Positions 32,873 to 42,982 are shown, counted from the first letter of the stretch. The stretch: 64,000 nucleotides of DNA from Methylotenera_A aquatica (GCA_965601485.1 OZ271846.1:186001-250000), one strand, 5' to 3'. Notes: generated by a model from the letters alone, not told the origin. Translations and numbers: made by a program.

Positions 32873-33029
32873 ATCCAGTTAAAACAAAAATGTATAGTAA
32901 TCAGTTTTGAATTTATATTGAAAATACTTTAGACGTTTTTTTTGATAATTGGATAGAGATTTTGACTGTTTATCCTTACAAAATAGGAACTTAATTCCGC
33001 ATATTGCAAGGATAAAATAATGGCCTACT

Positions 33030-36000
33030 TTAGGTCGGTTGATGCCTATGCTCAAACTTATTTAACGCGCCCATCACAAATGAATACGCCGCTGGGACAA
33101 CCACCAAGGTGAGCAGGGTAGATGAAATCATGCCGCCAATAATAGCAACAGATAAAGGTTTATTGGTTTCACTGCCAGCGCCTAAACCAAGTGCGGCTGG
33201 GAGTAGGGCTAAAATAATGGTGAGTGAGGTCATTAATACTGGCCGCAATCTGACTGGGCAAGCTTCTCTTAAGGCGTCATCAATGTTGGCGCCTTTATCA
33301 CGCAGCTGATTGGTTAAATCCACCAGTAAAATGGAGTTTTTAGCGACTAAGCCGATGAGCAGCACTAAGCCTATCATAGAGAAAATATTCAGTGTATTGC
33401 CAGTGAGTAACAGCGCGATAAGCCCGCCGATAATGGCTAGCGGCTGTGCCAGCATAATAATGATTGGTTGAACGAAAGAGTTAAATTGGCTGGCTAGCAC
33501 CATGTAAAGCAGCACAAAAGCGAGCGAAAACACAAAGGTCATATTTTTCATGGTTTTGCCTAATTCTTCGGCTTGGCCTGTAAATTTGACTTTGTAACTT
33601 GGCGGCACCAGTTTTGTGGTGGTTTCAGTCACTAAATCTACCGCCTCACCTAGTGGCACGTTTGGGTTTGCATAAAAATTTACCGCATATTGCAAATCGT
33701 AGCGTCCAATCACGGCAGCACCAAGCTCGGGTTTAAAACTTGCAACTGCGTCTAGCCTCACTAGCTCGCCGTTGCTACTGCGCAAGTAAATTTTCTTTAA
33801 GTCGGACGTATGTTTAAGCGCATTTTCGCTTGTTCTTAGGCGAATATCGTAACGCTGGCCATCGCTGATGTTGTCATTATATTTAGCCACATTAATGCCA
33901 CCAACATACAAACTCACAGCGGTTGCAACGTCGCTGGCAGTTAGGCCAAGATTAGCCGCTCGTACACGATCAATTTTAATGCCAAGTTGTGGTAAATCTA
34001 GCTGTACGTCTACATCAACTTTGCCAATATCTGGCTCGGCACTTAGCACCTGCTGCAACTCTGCTGATATACGACCAATCTCCTGTAAATTCGCGCCTGT
34101 CAGATTAAATTGAAGCTTCTCAGAACGCTGGCCGCGAACAATGGAACCTGCTGATGGAATGGCGCGCACGCCAGAAATGTTTTCGAACTCTTTTCTTAGC
34201 TCTTTAGTGAGAGTTTGCTGACTTTTTTCACGTTCTTCTTTGGGTTTTAGCCGAACATTAATATTACCCTGATTGACCTGACCGCGAGAGCCGCCACCAA
34301 TGCTGGAGTAGTAGCTAGCGACTTCATCAGAGTGCTTGGCCAACATTTCTTCCACTAATTTCATGCGCGAATCGGTGTATTCTAAACTAGAGCCTAATGG
34401 TGTTTTGATGCTGATGCTAAAGCTGCCTTCGTCGGTTTCTGGCACAAAGTCTTTATCCACATTTTTAAGCGTGTAATAACCGCTTAATCCGACAAATACT
34501 GCGGTTGCGAGCAACACTAAACCGCGATGCGTGAGTGAAAAATTCAATAGTTTTTTATAAATATTATCAAAGTGTGTTAATACACGCCCAAAAAATCGAT
34601 AAATCGCATTTTCTTTAGGCGAGACGCTTAAATAGCGCGAGCACAACATCGGTGTGAGTGTGAGCGAAACAAACAGTGAAACCAAAACGCCGAAAGTCAC
34701 GACCACGGCAAAAGATTTAAAAAACATGCCAATAACACCATCCATAAATATCACTGGCGCGAATATACAAACAAGCGACAGCGATGAGGCGAGCACCGCG
34801 TAAACCACCTCGCGACTGCCATCGATGGTAACTTGCGTACGATAGGCGTCGACTGCTCGCTTGATGCTAGCGATTTCAGCGACTTCATCTTTGTCGATGG
34901 TGGCTTGCGTACGATTGGTATCAACTGCGACTGTGTCGTTTAAATTAAGATTCTTAAGCCCACCAGACATATGGCGCAAAATGCTCTCTCGCACCACAAT
35001 CGCGTCATCTACCACTACGCCAATCAGCAGCAGCAAGGCTAGCAGCGTCATACTGTTAAAGGTGTAGCCAGAAAAATACATCACGGCAATTGCGCCTAAT
35101 AGTGAGACAGGAATCTCTAAACAAATCATCAAAGTCGAACTAAAAGAGCGCATGAAAATGAGCACAATTAGCGCAGCAAACAGCGTACCTTCTATTAAGT
35201 GCTCTTTAAGGCCAGCTACCATCTGATTGATAAAAGTAGAATCATTGGTGGAAATTTCCAGCGTCATGCCAGCGGGCAAATTGGGGCGCACTTCGGTTTC
35301 TAATTTCCGTAATACTTCATTGATAATTTCCACTGTGTTGGCATTGGCGATTTTTACCATGCCAACGCCTACTGTAGGTTTGCCGTTGTAGCGCGCTATT
35401 TGTCTATTATCAGTAATGCCATCTTCAATCGTTGCGACGTCTTTTAAGTAAATGGGCGCGCCAGCGTTTGAAACGATGATTAAATTAGCGAGATCTTTCA
35501 CATCGTGAAATTCGAGATCAAGTTTAAGCAATTGCTCTGCCTGGCTGCTGACTAAAAAACCGCCTGGCAATTGAACGTGTTCGCGATTAAACGCGGTGAT
35601 TAAATCGTTAGCGGTAAGCTTATAAGCCGCCATTCGCTCTGGGTTGACATTGACGCGAATGACGCGATCGCGACGCCCGCCTAATTGCACTTCGCCTACG
35701 CCTTGAATGGTTTCAAACTTTTTCTTCAGCACATTGTTGGCGTATAAATTAAGCTGTTGAACAGTGCGGTCGCCGCTTAAGGCCAGCCAAATTACTGGCG
35801 AAGCGTTTGTATCTACTTTTTGTACAGTTGGCGGGTCGGTATCTGAAGGCAGACGGCGCAAAACTTGGTTTACCTTGGCCTGCACTTCGTTATAAGCCAC
35901 ATCAATGTCTTTGCCTAGTGCAAATGTAATAGTGACGCTAGATACACCAGGAGATGAGGCCGATTGAATATGGTCTATACCAGATGTGGTATTAATGGCA

Positions 36001-36206
36001 GATTCGATGACGCTGGTAATGCTGGTATCTACCACGTCAGGATCTGCCCCACGCAAAGTGGTGGTGACCATGATGACCGGAAAATCGATAGATGGAATGC
36101 GATCTACACCAATACGCTGATAAGCAATTAAGCCAAATAAAATTATGACGCCAGATATCATCCAAGCGAGGACGTGGCGTTTAATCGATAGCTCAGGCAA
36201 TGACAT
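33030..36206 (-). CDS. RND family efflux permease (AcrB/MexF-like)
   Basis: A 1058-aa inner-membrane proton antiporter pump. It begins MSLPELSIKRHVLAWMISGV, has two large periplasmic loops (about 35-330 and 570-870) and twelve helices. The fourth helix carries LLIGVVVDDAIVVRESILRH with the two conserved Asp of the proton relay. The C-terminal helix pair reads GLVLLIGLVAKNSILLVDLT. An extra Thr/Asp-rich insert with a tandem 24-residue repeat lies between RHMSGG and the next helix (about 413-470), unlike typical RND pumps. The adaptor gene overlaps its start by one base; no outer membrane channel gene is present. Confidence 0.93.
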   Translation of the reverse strand: MSLPELSIKRHVLAWMISGVIILFGLIAYQRIGVDRIPSIDFPVIMVTTTLRGADPDVVDTSITSVIESAINTTSGIDHIQSASSPGVSSVTITFALGKDIDVAYNEVQAKVNQVLRRLPSDTDPPTVQKVDTNASPVIWLALSGDRTVQQLNLYANNVLKKKFETIQGVGEVQLGGRRDRVIRVNVNPERMAAYKLTANDLITAFNREHVQLPGGFLVSSQAEQLLKLDLEFHDVKDLANLIIVSNAGAPIYLKDVATIEDGITDNRQIARYNGKPTVGVGMVKIANANTVEIINEVLRKLETEVRPNLPAGMTLEISTNDSTFINQMVAGLKEHLIEGTLFAALIVLIFMRSFSSTLMICLEIPVSLLGAIAVMYFSGYTFNSMTLLALLLLIGVVVDDAIVVRESILRHMSGGLKNLNLNDTVAVDTNRTQATIDKDEVAEIASIKRAVDAYRTQVTIDGSREVVYAVLASSLSLVCIFAPVIFMDGVIGMFFKSFAVVVTFGVLVSLFVSLTLTPMLCSRYLSVSPKENAIYRFFGRVLTHFDNIYKKLLNFSLTHRGLVLLATAVFVGLSGYYTLKNVDKDFVPETDEGSFSISIKTPLGSSLEYTDSRMKLVEEMLAKHSDEVASYYSSIGGGSRGQVNQGNINVRLKPKEEREKSQQTLTKELRKEFENISGVRAIPSAGSIVRGQRSEKLQFNLTGANLQEIGRISAELQQVLSAEPDIGKVDVDVQLDLPQLGIKIDRVRAANLGLTASDVATAVSLYVGGINVAKYNDNISDGQRYDIRLRTSENALKHTSDLKKIYLRSSNGELVRLDAVASFKPELGAAVIGRYDLQYAVNFYANPNVPLGEAVDLVTETTTKLVPPSYKVKFTGQAEELGKTMKNMTFVFSLAFVLLYMVLASQFNSFVQPIIIMLAQPLAIIGGLIALLLTGNTLNIFSMIGLVLLIGLVAKNSILLVDLTNQLRDKGANIDDALREACPVRLRPVLMTSLTIILALLPAALGLGAGSETNKPLSVAIIGGMISSTLLTLVVVPAAYSFVMGALNKFEHRHQPT
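34821..34928. repeat. Imperfect 72-bp tandem duplication inside the RND permease gene
   Basis: Two 36-bp blocks 72 bp apart share TCGATGG, CTTGCGTACGAT and GACTGC/CAACTGC. In the protein they give AVDTNRTQATIDKD and AVDAYRTQVTIDGS, 24 residues apart. The frame is kept. Confidence 0.75.
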
Positions 36207-37309
36207 TATTTGACTTGCTGAATACTAACAGGTGCTTTATCAGTTAAAAAGCCTGCGCCATCCACCACAACAGTATCATTTGGCTGCAAGCCTTCTTGCA
36301 CTTCAATCAAACCATTTTGACGCGCACCAGTTTTGACAATAGCTTGATAGGCCACATTGTTGCGTACTATGTATACAACTTCCCCCGCTGGACGCAGCAC
36401 TAGGCTTTGTTCGGGAATCATTAATGCCGCGAATTGTTCTCCTAAAATAACAATGCCTGTAACGCTTGCGCCGGGTTGCCAGTCCGGTTCATTCACCACA
36501 TCCGCAATCACGTCAATAGTGCGACTGCCTTCGGTAATCATTGGTTTTAGCTCATGAATTGTCGATTCCACCTTTTTATTGCTGGTCGGCGTACTTAAAC
36601 GTACTTTTAAACCGGCTTTAAGTTGCGCCCCTATCTGTTCTGGAAAAGGCAAGTGTGCTCGTAGTTTTTGCTTAGATACAATTTGTACTATCGGGTCGCC
36701 TATGCTCACAAAATCGCCCGTATCGACTAGTTTTTTTTCTATTACACCGCTCACAGGCGCGATTACTCTAGTTTTGTTACTGCTGTGGTTAATGCTACCA
36801 ACTCGCGCTTTAGCTGCATCAAGTTGTTGTTTGAGTACATTTTGCTGAGCGATTTCATTATCTACCGCATTTTGTGAGATAAATTTCTTGTCTACTAAAG
36901 CCTGATTTCTTGTCACAGTTTTGGCTTGATTTTCAATTAATGCTTGAATACGTCTAACCTCTGCCTGCGCTTCCCTGCGCTGCATGGTGTAATCGGCTGC
37001 ATCTAAAGTGGCAATTAACTGTCCCTGCTTGACTGTTTGACCCAAATTAACATGCACATTCATCACTCGCGCCGCTACTTCTGCCGATACAGTTGGGTCA
37101 ATCAAGCCCTCTAACGAGCCGATTGTTTCTTGCGTGGTTTCAATAGCTTGATTGCTTAAGCGAGTGACAGTGACCAGGGTTGGTTTTTGGCCTTTTTTAT
37201 CGCCATCTTTTTCTGTAGATTTGTTATCTGATGTTCCACAAGCCACTAAAAATAAAGCTAGCAAACAAGTGTACAAGCTGGTGTGGAAATAAGAGGTAAT
37301 TTTTTTCAT
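36206..37309 (-). CDS. RND efflux periplasmic adaptor (membrane fusion lipoprotein)
   Basis: A 367-aa protein with a lipoprotein signal (LFLVACGTS, lipid-carrying C24). The biotinyl/lipoyl-like half reads VNLGQTVKQGQLIATLDAAD (about 90-109), followed by a coiled-coil hairpin (110-165), the second half ARVGSINHSSNKTRVIAPVS, a beta-barrel domain and a membrane-proximal domain. This is the MFP/HlyD type that links RND pump and outer membrane channel. Its stop overlaps the permease start (TAATG), so the two are translated together. Confidence 0.93.
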   Translation of the reverse strand: MKKITSYFHTSLYTCLLALFLVACGTSDNKSTEKDGDKKGQKPTLVTVTRLSNQAIETTQETIGSLEGLIDPTVSAEVAARVMNVHVNLGQTVKQGQLIATLDAADYTMQRREAQAEVRRIQALIENQAKTVTRNQALVDKKFISQNAVDNEIAQQNVLKQQLDAAKARVGSINHSSNKTRVIAPVSGVIEKKLVDTGDFVSIGDPIVQIVSKQKLRAHLPFPEQIGAQLKAGLKVRLSTPTSNKKVESTIHELKPMITEGSRTIDVIADVVNEPDWQPGASVTGIVILGEQFAALMIPEQSLVLRPAGEVVYIVRNNVAYQAIVKTGARQNGLIEVQEGLQPNDTVVVDGAGFLTDKAPVSIQQVK

Positions 37310-37330
37310 GTTTTAAAGTAATTAACAGCC

Positions 37331-37867
37331 TTAAATTTTAGCCCACTCAAAGTAAGGTCCTGGATCTGTCTTGCGCCCAGGCGCAATATCAGAGTGGCCA
37401 ACAATATGTTGAATAGGATAGGTCTGTTTTAAAATTTTAATCAATAGTTGCAGCGAGTTGTATTGCGCAGGCTCAAACGTCTCAAAATCACTGCCTTCCA
37501 TCTCAATTCCGACAGAGAAATCGTTACAACGTTCACGACCTAACCAATTTGATACGCCAGCATGCCAAGCGCGTTGCAAACACGAAACAAATTGCACCAG
37601 CCCACCATCGCGCCTAATTAAAAAATGCGATGAAACTTTGTGCGTATAAATTTGCGCGTAATAAGGGTGTTCATCAGGGTTCAGCGTATTAGTAAACAAC
37701 TCAACAATTCCATTACCGCCATATTGATTGGGCGGTAGGCTGATGTTGTGTATCACGATCATGCTAATTTCAGGTGCGGCTGTGTCTGGACAAGGTCGTG
37801 CATCAAAATTGGGAGAGCATACTTGTTTTGCGTGGTTGATGAATCCTTGTGAGTTGATGTGCAACAT
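37331..37867 (-). CDS. ampD: 1,6-anhydro-N-acetylmuramyl-L-alanine amidase AmpD
   Basis: A 178-aa cytoplasmic zinc amidase of peptidoglycan recycling; it removes the stem peptide from 1,6-anhydroMurNAc. Zinc ligands are H40 (MIVIHNISLPP), a late His in IVGHSDIAPGRKTDPG, and the Asp two residues after the Lys-Thr of that motif. The conserved SVGIEMEGSDFETFEPAQYN block is also present. The length matches E. coli AmpD (183). It lies 21 bp upstream of the adaptor gene on the same strand and may share its transcript. Confidence 0.95.
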   Translation of the reverse strand: MLHINSQGFINHAKQVCSPNFDARPCPDTAAPEISMIVIHNISLPPNQYGGNGIVELFTNTLNPDEHPYYAQIYTHKVSSHFLIRRDGGLVQFVSCLQRAWHAGVSNWLGRERCNDFSVGIEMEGSDFETFEPAQYNSLQLLIKILKQTYPIQHIVGHSDIAPGRKTDPGPYFEWAKI

Positions 37868-37942
37868 GATAAATTATTTAGTCAAAACTCTGATTAATCC
37901 GATAAGATAACACTTTAGCTAATTTTTAGAGATGTTTTTAGT

Positions 37943-38956
37943 ATGGTTTTCTTAAAGTTATTTTTAATGCTGATTGTTATTTTAATTGCGGCAGAGGTTT
38001 TTACCAATGCTCTTGAACATTTAGGCGAAAAGCTGGGCATATCTGAAGGCGTTACAGGTTCTTTATTTGCTGCTGTAGGCACGGCTTTACCAGAGACATT
38101 AGTCCCTTTACTGGCGATTTTTAGTTACACCTCTACTACAGCTGGTTCTAATGCTGGTCATGAGATTGGTGTGGGTGCAATTTTAGGCGCGCCGCTAATG
38201 TTAGCAACATTGTCGCTAGCGTTAATGGCGATCTCTGTTTGGAAACGCCGTGGCACCCAAGGTCACATTAGGCCAGAGCGCACAGGACTCATTCGTGATT
38301 TAAATTTCTTTATTGTTGCATTTATTTTTGCCGCCGTGGCTATGTATGTGCCTCACGATTTGCCAACTATTAGATACGGCATTGGCGCCATTATGGTAAT
38401 GACCTATTTTATTTATGTGATGATGACTTTGCGAGCATCAAAAGCCTTAGTAGAAGAAGGCCATGCTACCGAGGCCGATAGCGATATGTTCTTGTGCAAA
38501 ATTGGTCTGCCAAACAATATCGCCGTGATTATCGCGCAGCTAATCTTGGGTTTAGCTTTATTGATTTTTGGTGCAAAAGGCTTCATCAATGAGGTTGAAG
38601 GCGCCGCTGAAATTATCGGTATTTCAGCATTATTGCTGTCACTTTTAATTATCCCTATTGCAACCGAATTGCCAGAAAAAGTGAATAGTATTTTGTGGAT
38701 TCGCAAAGGTAAAGATACGCTAGCATTTGGTAATATTACAGGCGCGATGGTTTTTCAAGGCACACTTTTACCAGCGATTGGTATTATGTTAACACCTTGG
38801 CAACCAAGACAAGAGGTGGTTTGGGGGATTGTAATTACCTTGCTAGCCGCCATTTGGTTGCGCTATTTAATGGCAAAAGGCGGCATACGCGTTTGGCATT
38901 TATTGGTAAACGGCGCGATGTATGTGACGTATCTGTTTATTGCTTTAAGCCAATAA
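37943..38956 (+). CDS. Sodium/calcium exchanger family membrane protein
   Basis: A 337-aa protein with about ten helices and the two inverted alpha-repeats of the Ca2+:cation antiporter family. They are GSLFAAVGTALPETLVPLLA (about 40-59) and SLLIIPIATELPEKVNSILW (about 233-252), each with the acidic residue that binds Ca2+. The ion is not certain; relatives exchange Ca2+ for Na+ or H+. It is divergent from ampD (76 bp apart) and convergent with the PilR gene. Confidence 0.88.
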   Translation: MVFLKLFLMLIVILIAAEVFTNALEHLGEKLGISEGVTGSLFAAVGTALPETLVPLLAIFSYTSTTAGSNAGHEIGVGAILGAPLMLATLSLALMAISVWKRRGTQGHIRPERTGLIRDLNFFIVAFIFAAVAMYVPHDLPTIRYGIGAIMVMTYFIYVMMTLRASKALVEEGHATEADSDMFLCKIGLPNNIAVIIAQLILGLALLIFGAKGFINEVEGAAEIIGISALLLSLLIIPIATELPEKVNSILWIRKGKDTLAFGNITGAMVFQGTLLPAIGIMLTPWQPRQEVVWGIVITLLAAIWLRYLMAKGGIRVWHLLVNGAMYVTYLFIALSQ

Positions 38957-38964
38957 CATTAATC

Positions 38965-40350
38965 TTACAAGCTTTCATCCGTCATACCCAAATCATCATC
39001 CTTAGCCAAACCCAGCTTAGAAAAGCGATATCTTAAAGTTCTAAAACTCATTCCCAACAATTTTGCTGCTACTGTTTTATTATTATTAGCTTTTGCCAGC
39101 GCCTTTAAAATTGCACGCTTTTCAATGTCCTCTAAGTATTCAGGCAATCCAACTTCAGGGGTTTTTCCTGAGTCAAAATTGATTTTATCGTCAGTACTTA
39201 TTTTTGGCTGATGGTCCACAAATAAATCATCCGCACCAATTTTTTGGCCATCGCACAATGCCAGTGCGCGCTCTAGCATATTCTCTAATTCACGTACATT
39301 GCCGTCAAATGGTAGCTTGCTAATTAGCTTAGTGGCGCTATCTTCTAAAATTGGTACATTAATGGATTGTGCCTCACACAGCTTATGCAATAATTTTTGT
39401 GTTAACTCAGGAATATCTTCAGGCCTGTCTCTTAAAGCAGGTATTTTGAGCTGAATCACATTGAGGCGGTAATACAAATCTTGCCTAAACAAGCCATTAC
39501 TCATCATGTCGCTTAAGTTTTTATGGGTGGCGCTAATAATGCGCACATCAACGCTTTCTTCCAGCGTACCACCCACGATACGTACCTTTTTTTCTTGAAT
39601 CGCACGCAATAATTTTACTTGCATGGCTAATGGTAAATCGGCAACTTCATCCAGGAATAGTGTACCGCCATTGGCCGCTTGAAATAAGCCTAAGGTATCT
39701 TGAGCGGCACCTGTAAAGGCACCTTTTTTGTAGCCAAAAAATTCACTTTCCATTAAATTTTCGGGTATTGCGCCGCAGTTAACCGCTACAAAACTTTTAT
39801 CACGGCGTGAGCTATTGCTGTGAATTAAGCGCGCGGCTAACTCTTTCCCACTACCCGATTCGCCGCTGATGTAAACAGGTGCTTGGCTACGCGCAAGCTT
39901 TGTAATCATAGTGCGCACATAATCCATGGCAGGTGATTGACCAATCAAATCTACCGTGTTGCTGGTTTGTTTGGCGTCAGAACTAGATAATTTAAGTGCT
40001 GATTCCACCAATGGCCGCAATTGTTTTAGTGAAATAGGTTTAGTTAAATAATCAAACGCACCTGCTTTTAAGGAAGATACCGCATTTTCGGCACTTCCAT
40101 AAGCTGTAATAACAGCAACAGGTAAGCCATTGTGATTAGCAGCAATATGTTGCACCAGCTCAAGCCCAAGCCCGTCTGGCAGGCGCATATCAGTTAAGCA
40201 TAAGTTATAACTTTGGCTAGCCAGAAGTTGCTTTGCTTCAGTCACGCTACTTGCGCTATCGGCGCGAATATCCATGCGTTCTAGCGTTAATACCACTAGT
40301 TCACGAATGTCGGTTTCGTCATCCACTACTAAGCAACTAAACTGCGCCAT
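38965..40350 (-). CDS. pilR: Sigma-54 dependent response regulator (PilR-like)
   Basis: A 461-aa NtrC-family activator. The receiver domain (1-120) has the phosphorylation site D54 (LTDMRLPDG). The AAA+ domain follows with GESGSGKELAARLIH, the sigma-54 contact loop KKGAFTGAAQ, and GGTLFLDEVADLP. The C-terminus is a Fis-type helix-turn-helix (NNKTVAAKLLGMSFRTLRYR). Together with the kinase upstream (5 bp apart) it forms a two-component system of the PilS-PilR type, which in relatives controls pilin expression; no pilA is in the window. Confidence 0.92.
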   Translation of the reverse strand: MAQFSCLVVDDETDIRELVVLTLERMDIRADSASSVTEAKQLLASQSYNLCLTDMRLPDGLGLELVQHIAANHNGLPVAVITAYGSAENAVSSLKAGAFDYLTKPISLKQLRPLVESALKLSSSDAKQTSNTVDLIGQSPAMDYVRTMITKLARSQAPVYISGESGSGKELAARLIHSNSSRRDKSFVAVNCGAIPENLMESEFFGYKKGAFTGAAQDTLGLFQAANGGTLFLDEVADLPLAMQVKLLRAIQEKKVRIVGGTLEESVDVRIISATHKNLSDMMSNGLFRQDLYYRLNVIQLKIPALRDRPEDIPELTQKLLHKLCEAQSINVPILEDSATKLISKLPFDGNVRELENMLERALALCDGQKIGADDLFVDHQPKISTDDKINFDSGKTPEVGLPEYLEDIEKRAILKALAKANNNKTVAAKLLGMSFRTLRYRFSKLGLAKDDDLGMTDESL

Positions 40351-40355
40351 TAACG

Positions 40356-41990
40356 TTAAGCCTTTTTGATGTACATTATAAATTGCGTGCCAAGACGAAC
40401 GTTTGCTGCTTTAGCCGGTGTTTTTAGTTGCAACACAGCGCCATTGGCATCGGCCAATTCGCGCGCAATATAAAGCCCCAAGCCAGTGCCTGATTTTTCA
40501 GTGGTAAAAAATGGCTCAAATAAATGGCTGCGTACACTTTCCGGTATGCCTTTACCGTCGTCGGTAATTTCAATTTGCACATCCTGTCTTTTAGTGCTGG
40601 TCAGAACTGTTAATTTAAGGCTATTTTCAACATTTTTTGAATGGCGCCAACCATTTTTACATAAATTCCATAAAATTTGGTTCAAGTGGCGCCTATCAAA
40701 CGCAATCATTGTATTGCTGTTTTGCAGTGTGAGTTTAAAACAATGCGCTGGAATTTTTTCTACCGCGCAAAATTGCGTATAAAAATCAGTCATAAAGTTT
40801 TCAAGCTGAATCAACTCTTGATTGGTGCGATCACGACGATTGAGCTCTAATACATCTTTAATAATCTGATCAAGCCGTTGCACATTATCGGCAATAATTT
40901 GCAACATGCGCGTAGTGGCTGGGTTGTTGTCCTCTTCCTCTTGCAGCAGTTGGTTGGCGTGACTAATGGCGCTAAGAGGATTACGAATTTCATGAGCAAT
41001 ATTGGCTGTTAAGCGCCCCAGCGCGGCCAATTTAACTTGGTGCGCCTGCGTTTGCATTTGCGACCAATCCTCAATAAAAATAACCGCCCCCTCATGCCGA
41101 TTTTCGGCAACCGGCAGCAATCTTAATCTTAGTTCACGTGACAATGTGCTAAGTTTTAAAATATTGGCATGGCTGGATTCATTTAGAACATTATCTTCAT
41201 ACATCCAGCGTCGAATCATCTGGCTGATTTCAGGCGATAGTGTTTGCAGCGATTTGCCTTGCCAGTTGCTTGGCTCATTGTCCTCAAAATCCAGATTTAG
41301 CAGGCGTTTTGCTTGAATATTGTGATGTTTAATTTGCAGACTTTGATCAACCACCAATACGCCATCTTGCATTTCATGGGATATCAGCGCATTAATTTGC
41401 GCCATATTTTTTACATCTAAACCGCGCTGAACCGCCAGCCACTCACTTTGTTGCACACGTTTTGCAAGGCTATATGCAAGCCATGCTGTAGCAAAACAGC
41501 TTAAACTTAGAATAACCGCGCTAGTATAATTCTGCATCGGTTTAGAAGCTGAAACTAATTGATAAGATTGCTCAAGTAAAATGCCAATAGTGGCTAATGA
41601 GGCGTAAAATAAAGCATAGCGGCCATCGCTGATAAGGCTGGCGCTGGCAATAGTAATAATCAGCAATAAACCAATGTTAGAAACACCATCTTGTTGCATA
41701 TGCATTAACAGCAGAATAAATACAATTTCAATAATGATTTGTGTGGGTAGGTTGTAATTAATACTGGGCTTTTCCAGCCAAGTTAGTAGGCCCGATATAC
41801 AACTAAAAATAAAATAGGCCAGTACCAAGCTGACATAATTATCTTGCCAATAAGCTTTATCACCAATTGCGCTTTGCGTGACAAAAAATAAAATGGCGAT
41901 GACTAGGCGATAGCCGTTATATAACTTTAAGCTGCGCCAGCGTGCGGCGGTGAGAGTGTCTTTGATGTTGGGCGTTAGCTGGATTGCCAT
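40356..41990 (-). CDS. pilS: PilS-like sensor histidine kinase
   Basis: A 544-aa inner-membrane kinase with six N-terminal helices (about 25-185), a PAS-like domain (about 200-310), the dimerisation/phosphorylation segment RLTANIAHEIRNPLSAISHA with the phospho-His in HEIRNP, and an ATPase domain with NLCKNGWRHSK (N box), DDGKGIPESV and FFTTEKSGTGLGLYIA (F and G boxes). The architecture matches PilS. In the same operon as the PilR gene. The signal sensed is probably in the membrane. Confidence 0.92.
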   Translation of the reverse strand: MAIQLTPNIKDTLTAARWRSLKLYNGYRLVIAILFFVTQSAIGDKAYWQDNYVSLVLAYFIFSCISGLLTWLEKPSINYNLPTQIIIEIVFILLLMHMQQDGVSNIGLLLIITIASASLISDGRYALFYASLATIGILLEQSYQLVSASKPMQNYTSAVILSLSCFATAWLAYSLAKRVQQSEWLAVQRGLDVKNMAQINALISHEMQDGVLVVDQSLQIKHHNIQAKRLLNLDFEDNEPSNWQGKSLQTLSPEISQMIRRWMYEDNVLNESSHANILKLSTLSRELRLRLLPVAENRHEGAVIFIEDWSQMQTQAHQVKLAALGRLTANIAHEIRNPLSAISHANQLLQEEEDNNPATTRMLQIIADNVQRLDQIIKDVLELNRRDRTNQELIQLENFMTDFYTQFCAVEKIPAHCFKLTLQNSNTMIAFDRRHLNQILWNLCKNGWRHSKNVENSLKLTVLTSTKRQDVQIEITDDGKGIPESVRSHLFEPFFTTEKSGTGLGLYIARELADANGAVLQLKTPAKAANVRLGTQFIMYIKKA

Positions 41991-41996
41991 TTTGAA

Positions 41997-42227
41997 TTAT
42001 GGGGTTTTATTGCAGTCAGGGTTGTTGCAAATAACTAATTCGTCTTTTTTGATGCTTTCTGATTCGGGCACATGCATACCACAGTTGACGCATTGCACAA
42101 ATTTTTGCTCGGCTTCTGGCTTTGCCTGTTGCCGCGTTGAGTTAGTGGCATGCGTGCTAAAAAATGCACGTTTAATCAACATGTAAACTAACCATCCCAA
42201 TACTATTAATAATAAAACGCGCATCAT
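41997..42227 (-). CDS. PP0621-type small membrane protein with cysteine pairs
   Basis: A 76-aa protein from ATG 42227; TTG 42239 would add four residues, but AAGG lies 5 bp before the ATG. The N-terminal helix is LLLIVLGWLVYMLIK. The C-terminal segment CVNCGMHVPESESIK ... CNNPDC forms a likely zinc-binding pair. This family sits directly before pilS-pilR in many betaproteobacteria, as it does here (6 bp gap), which suggests a role tied to the same system; none is proven. Confidence 0.85.
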   Translation of the reverse strand: MMRVLLLIVLGWLVYMLIKRAFFSTHATNSTRQQAKPEAEQKFVQCVNCGMHVPESESIKKDELVICNNPDCNKTP

Positions 42228-42394
42228 TGTGACCTTCAACTAAAATGTTTTTTTAACAACATTGATTGTAACTAAAAATGTTGCTATTTAGAAATTTGCC
42301 CATTAATAAGGCGATTATATAAAAGCTTAAAAAGCGCAATCAGCCAAAAAATTAAAACTGTTATACTAGAAACACCGAGTTATAAAATAATTTC

Positions 42395-42982
42395 ATGGCA
42401 AGTTCTCAAGAGTTATCCGATTTTTTGCGCGATGTGGAGCGCCGTGCTTTTAAGCAAACTGTTTACGCTGTGCGCGATGAACATACGGCATTGGATATTG
42501 TGCAAGATTCCATGCTTAAACTAGCCGAAAAATATGCAGATAAGCCAGTCGCTGAATATCCCATGTTGTTTCAACGAATTTTGCAAAATACCACGCGCGA
42601 TTTTTGGCGCAGACAAAAAGTCCGCAATATTTGGACGACTTTGCTTTCATCGTTTGGCGCAGGCCAAGATGGTGAGGAAGACCATGATCCGCTTGATACC
42701 ATTGATGTGGGGGATGAGTCTGAAAATCCAATGACTCAGCTTGAGCAAAGCCAGACTATGAGAATCATCGAAAAAGCCATTGAAAAACTGCCAACACGTC
42801 AACGAGAAGCCTTTATATTACGTTACTGGGAAGATATGAACGTAGCAGAAACCGCCGAAGTGATGGGCTGTTCTCAAGGCAGTGTAAAAACACATTGCTC
42901 ACGTGCAGTAAATACACTCTCCTCCTTGCTAGAGAAGCAAGGTCTTGGTGCACGCGCAATCGAAAATTTAGGAGTAGATTAA
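42395..42982 (+). CDS. ECF-type sigma-70 factor
   Basis: A 195-aa RNA polymerase sigma factor with sigma region 2 (VYAVRDEHTALDIVQDSMLK, residues about 22-41) and region 4 (LPTRQREAFILRYWEDMNVA, then GCSQGSVKTHCSRAV). The acidic stretch between them (GEEDHDPLDTIDVGDESE) is typical of the group found upstream of DUF3619/DUF3106 genes in betaproteobacteria. The stop overlaps the next start (TAATG). The DUF3619 membrane protein may serve as its regulator, by position like an anti-sigma factor (inference). Confidence 0.9.
   Translation: MASSQELSDFLRDVERRAFKQTVYAVRDEHTALDIVQDSMLKLAEKYADKPVAEYPMLFQRILQNTTRDFWRRQKVRNIWTTLLSSFGAGQDGEEDHDPLDTIDVGDESENPMTQLEQSQTMRIIEKAIEKLPTRQREAFILRYWEDMNVAETAEVMGCSQGSVKTHCSRAVNTLSSLLEKQGLGARAIENLGVD

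Noticed and set aside
42895..42981. Longer N-terminus for the DUF3619 protein
   Set aside because: It would lie inside the sigma factor gene; the overlapping TAATG gives a natural start and the extension has no family match.
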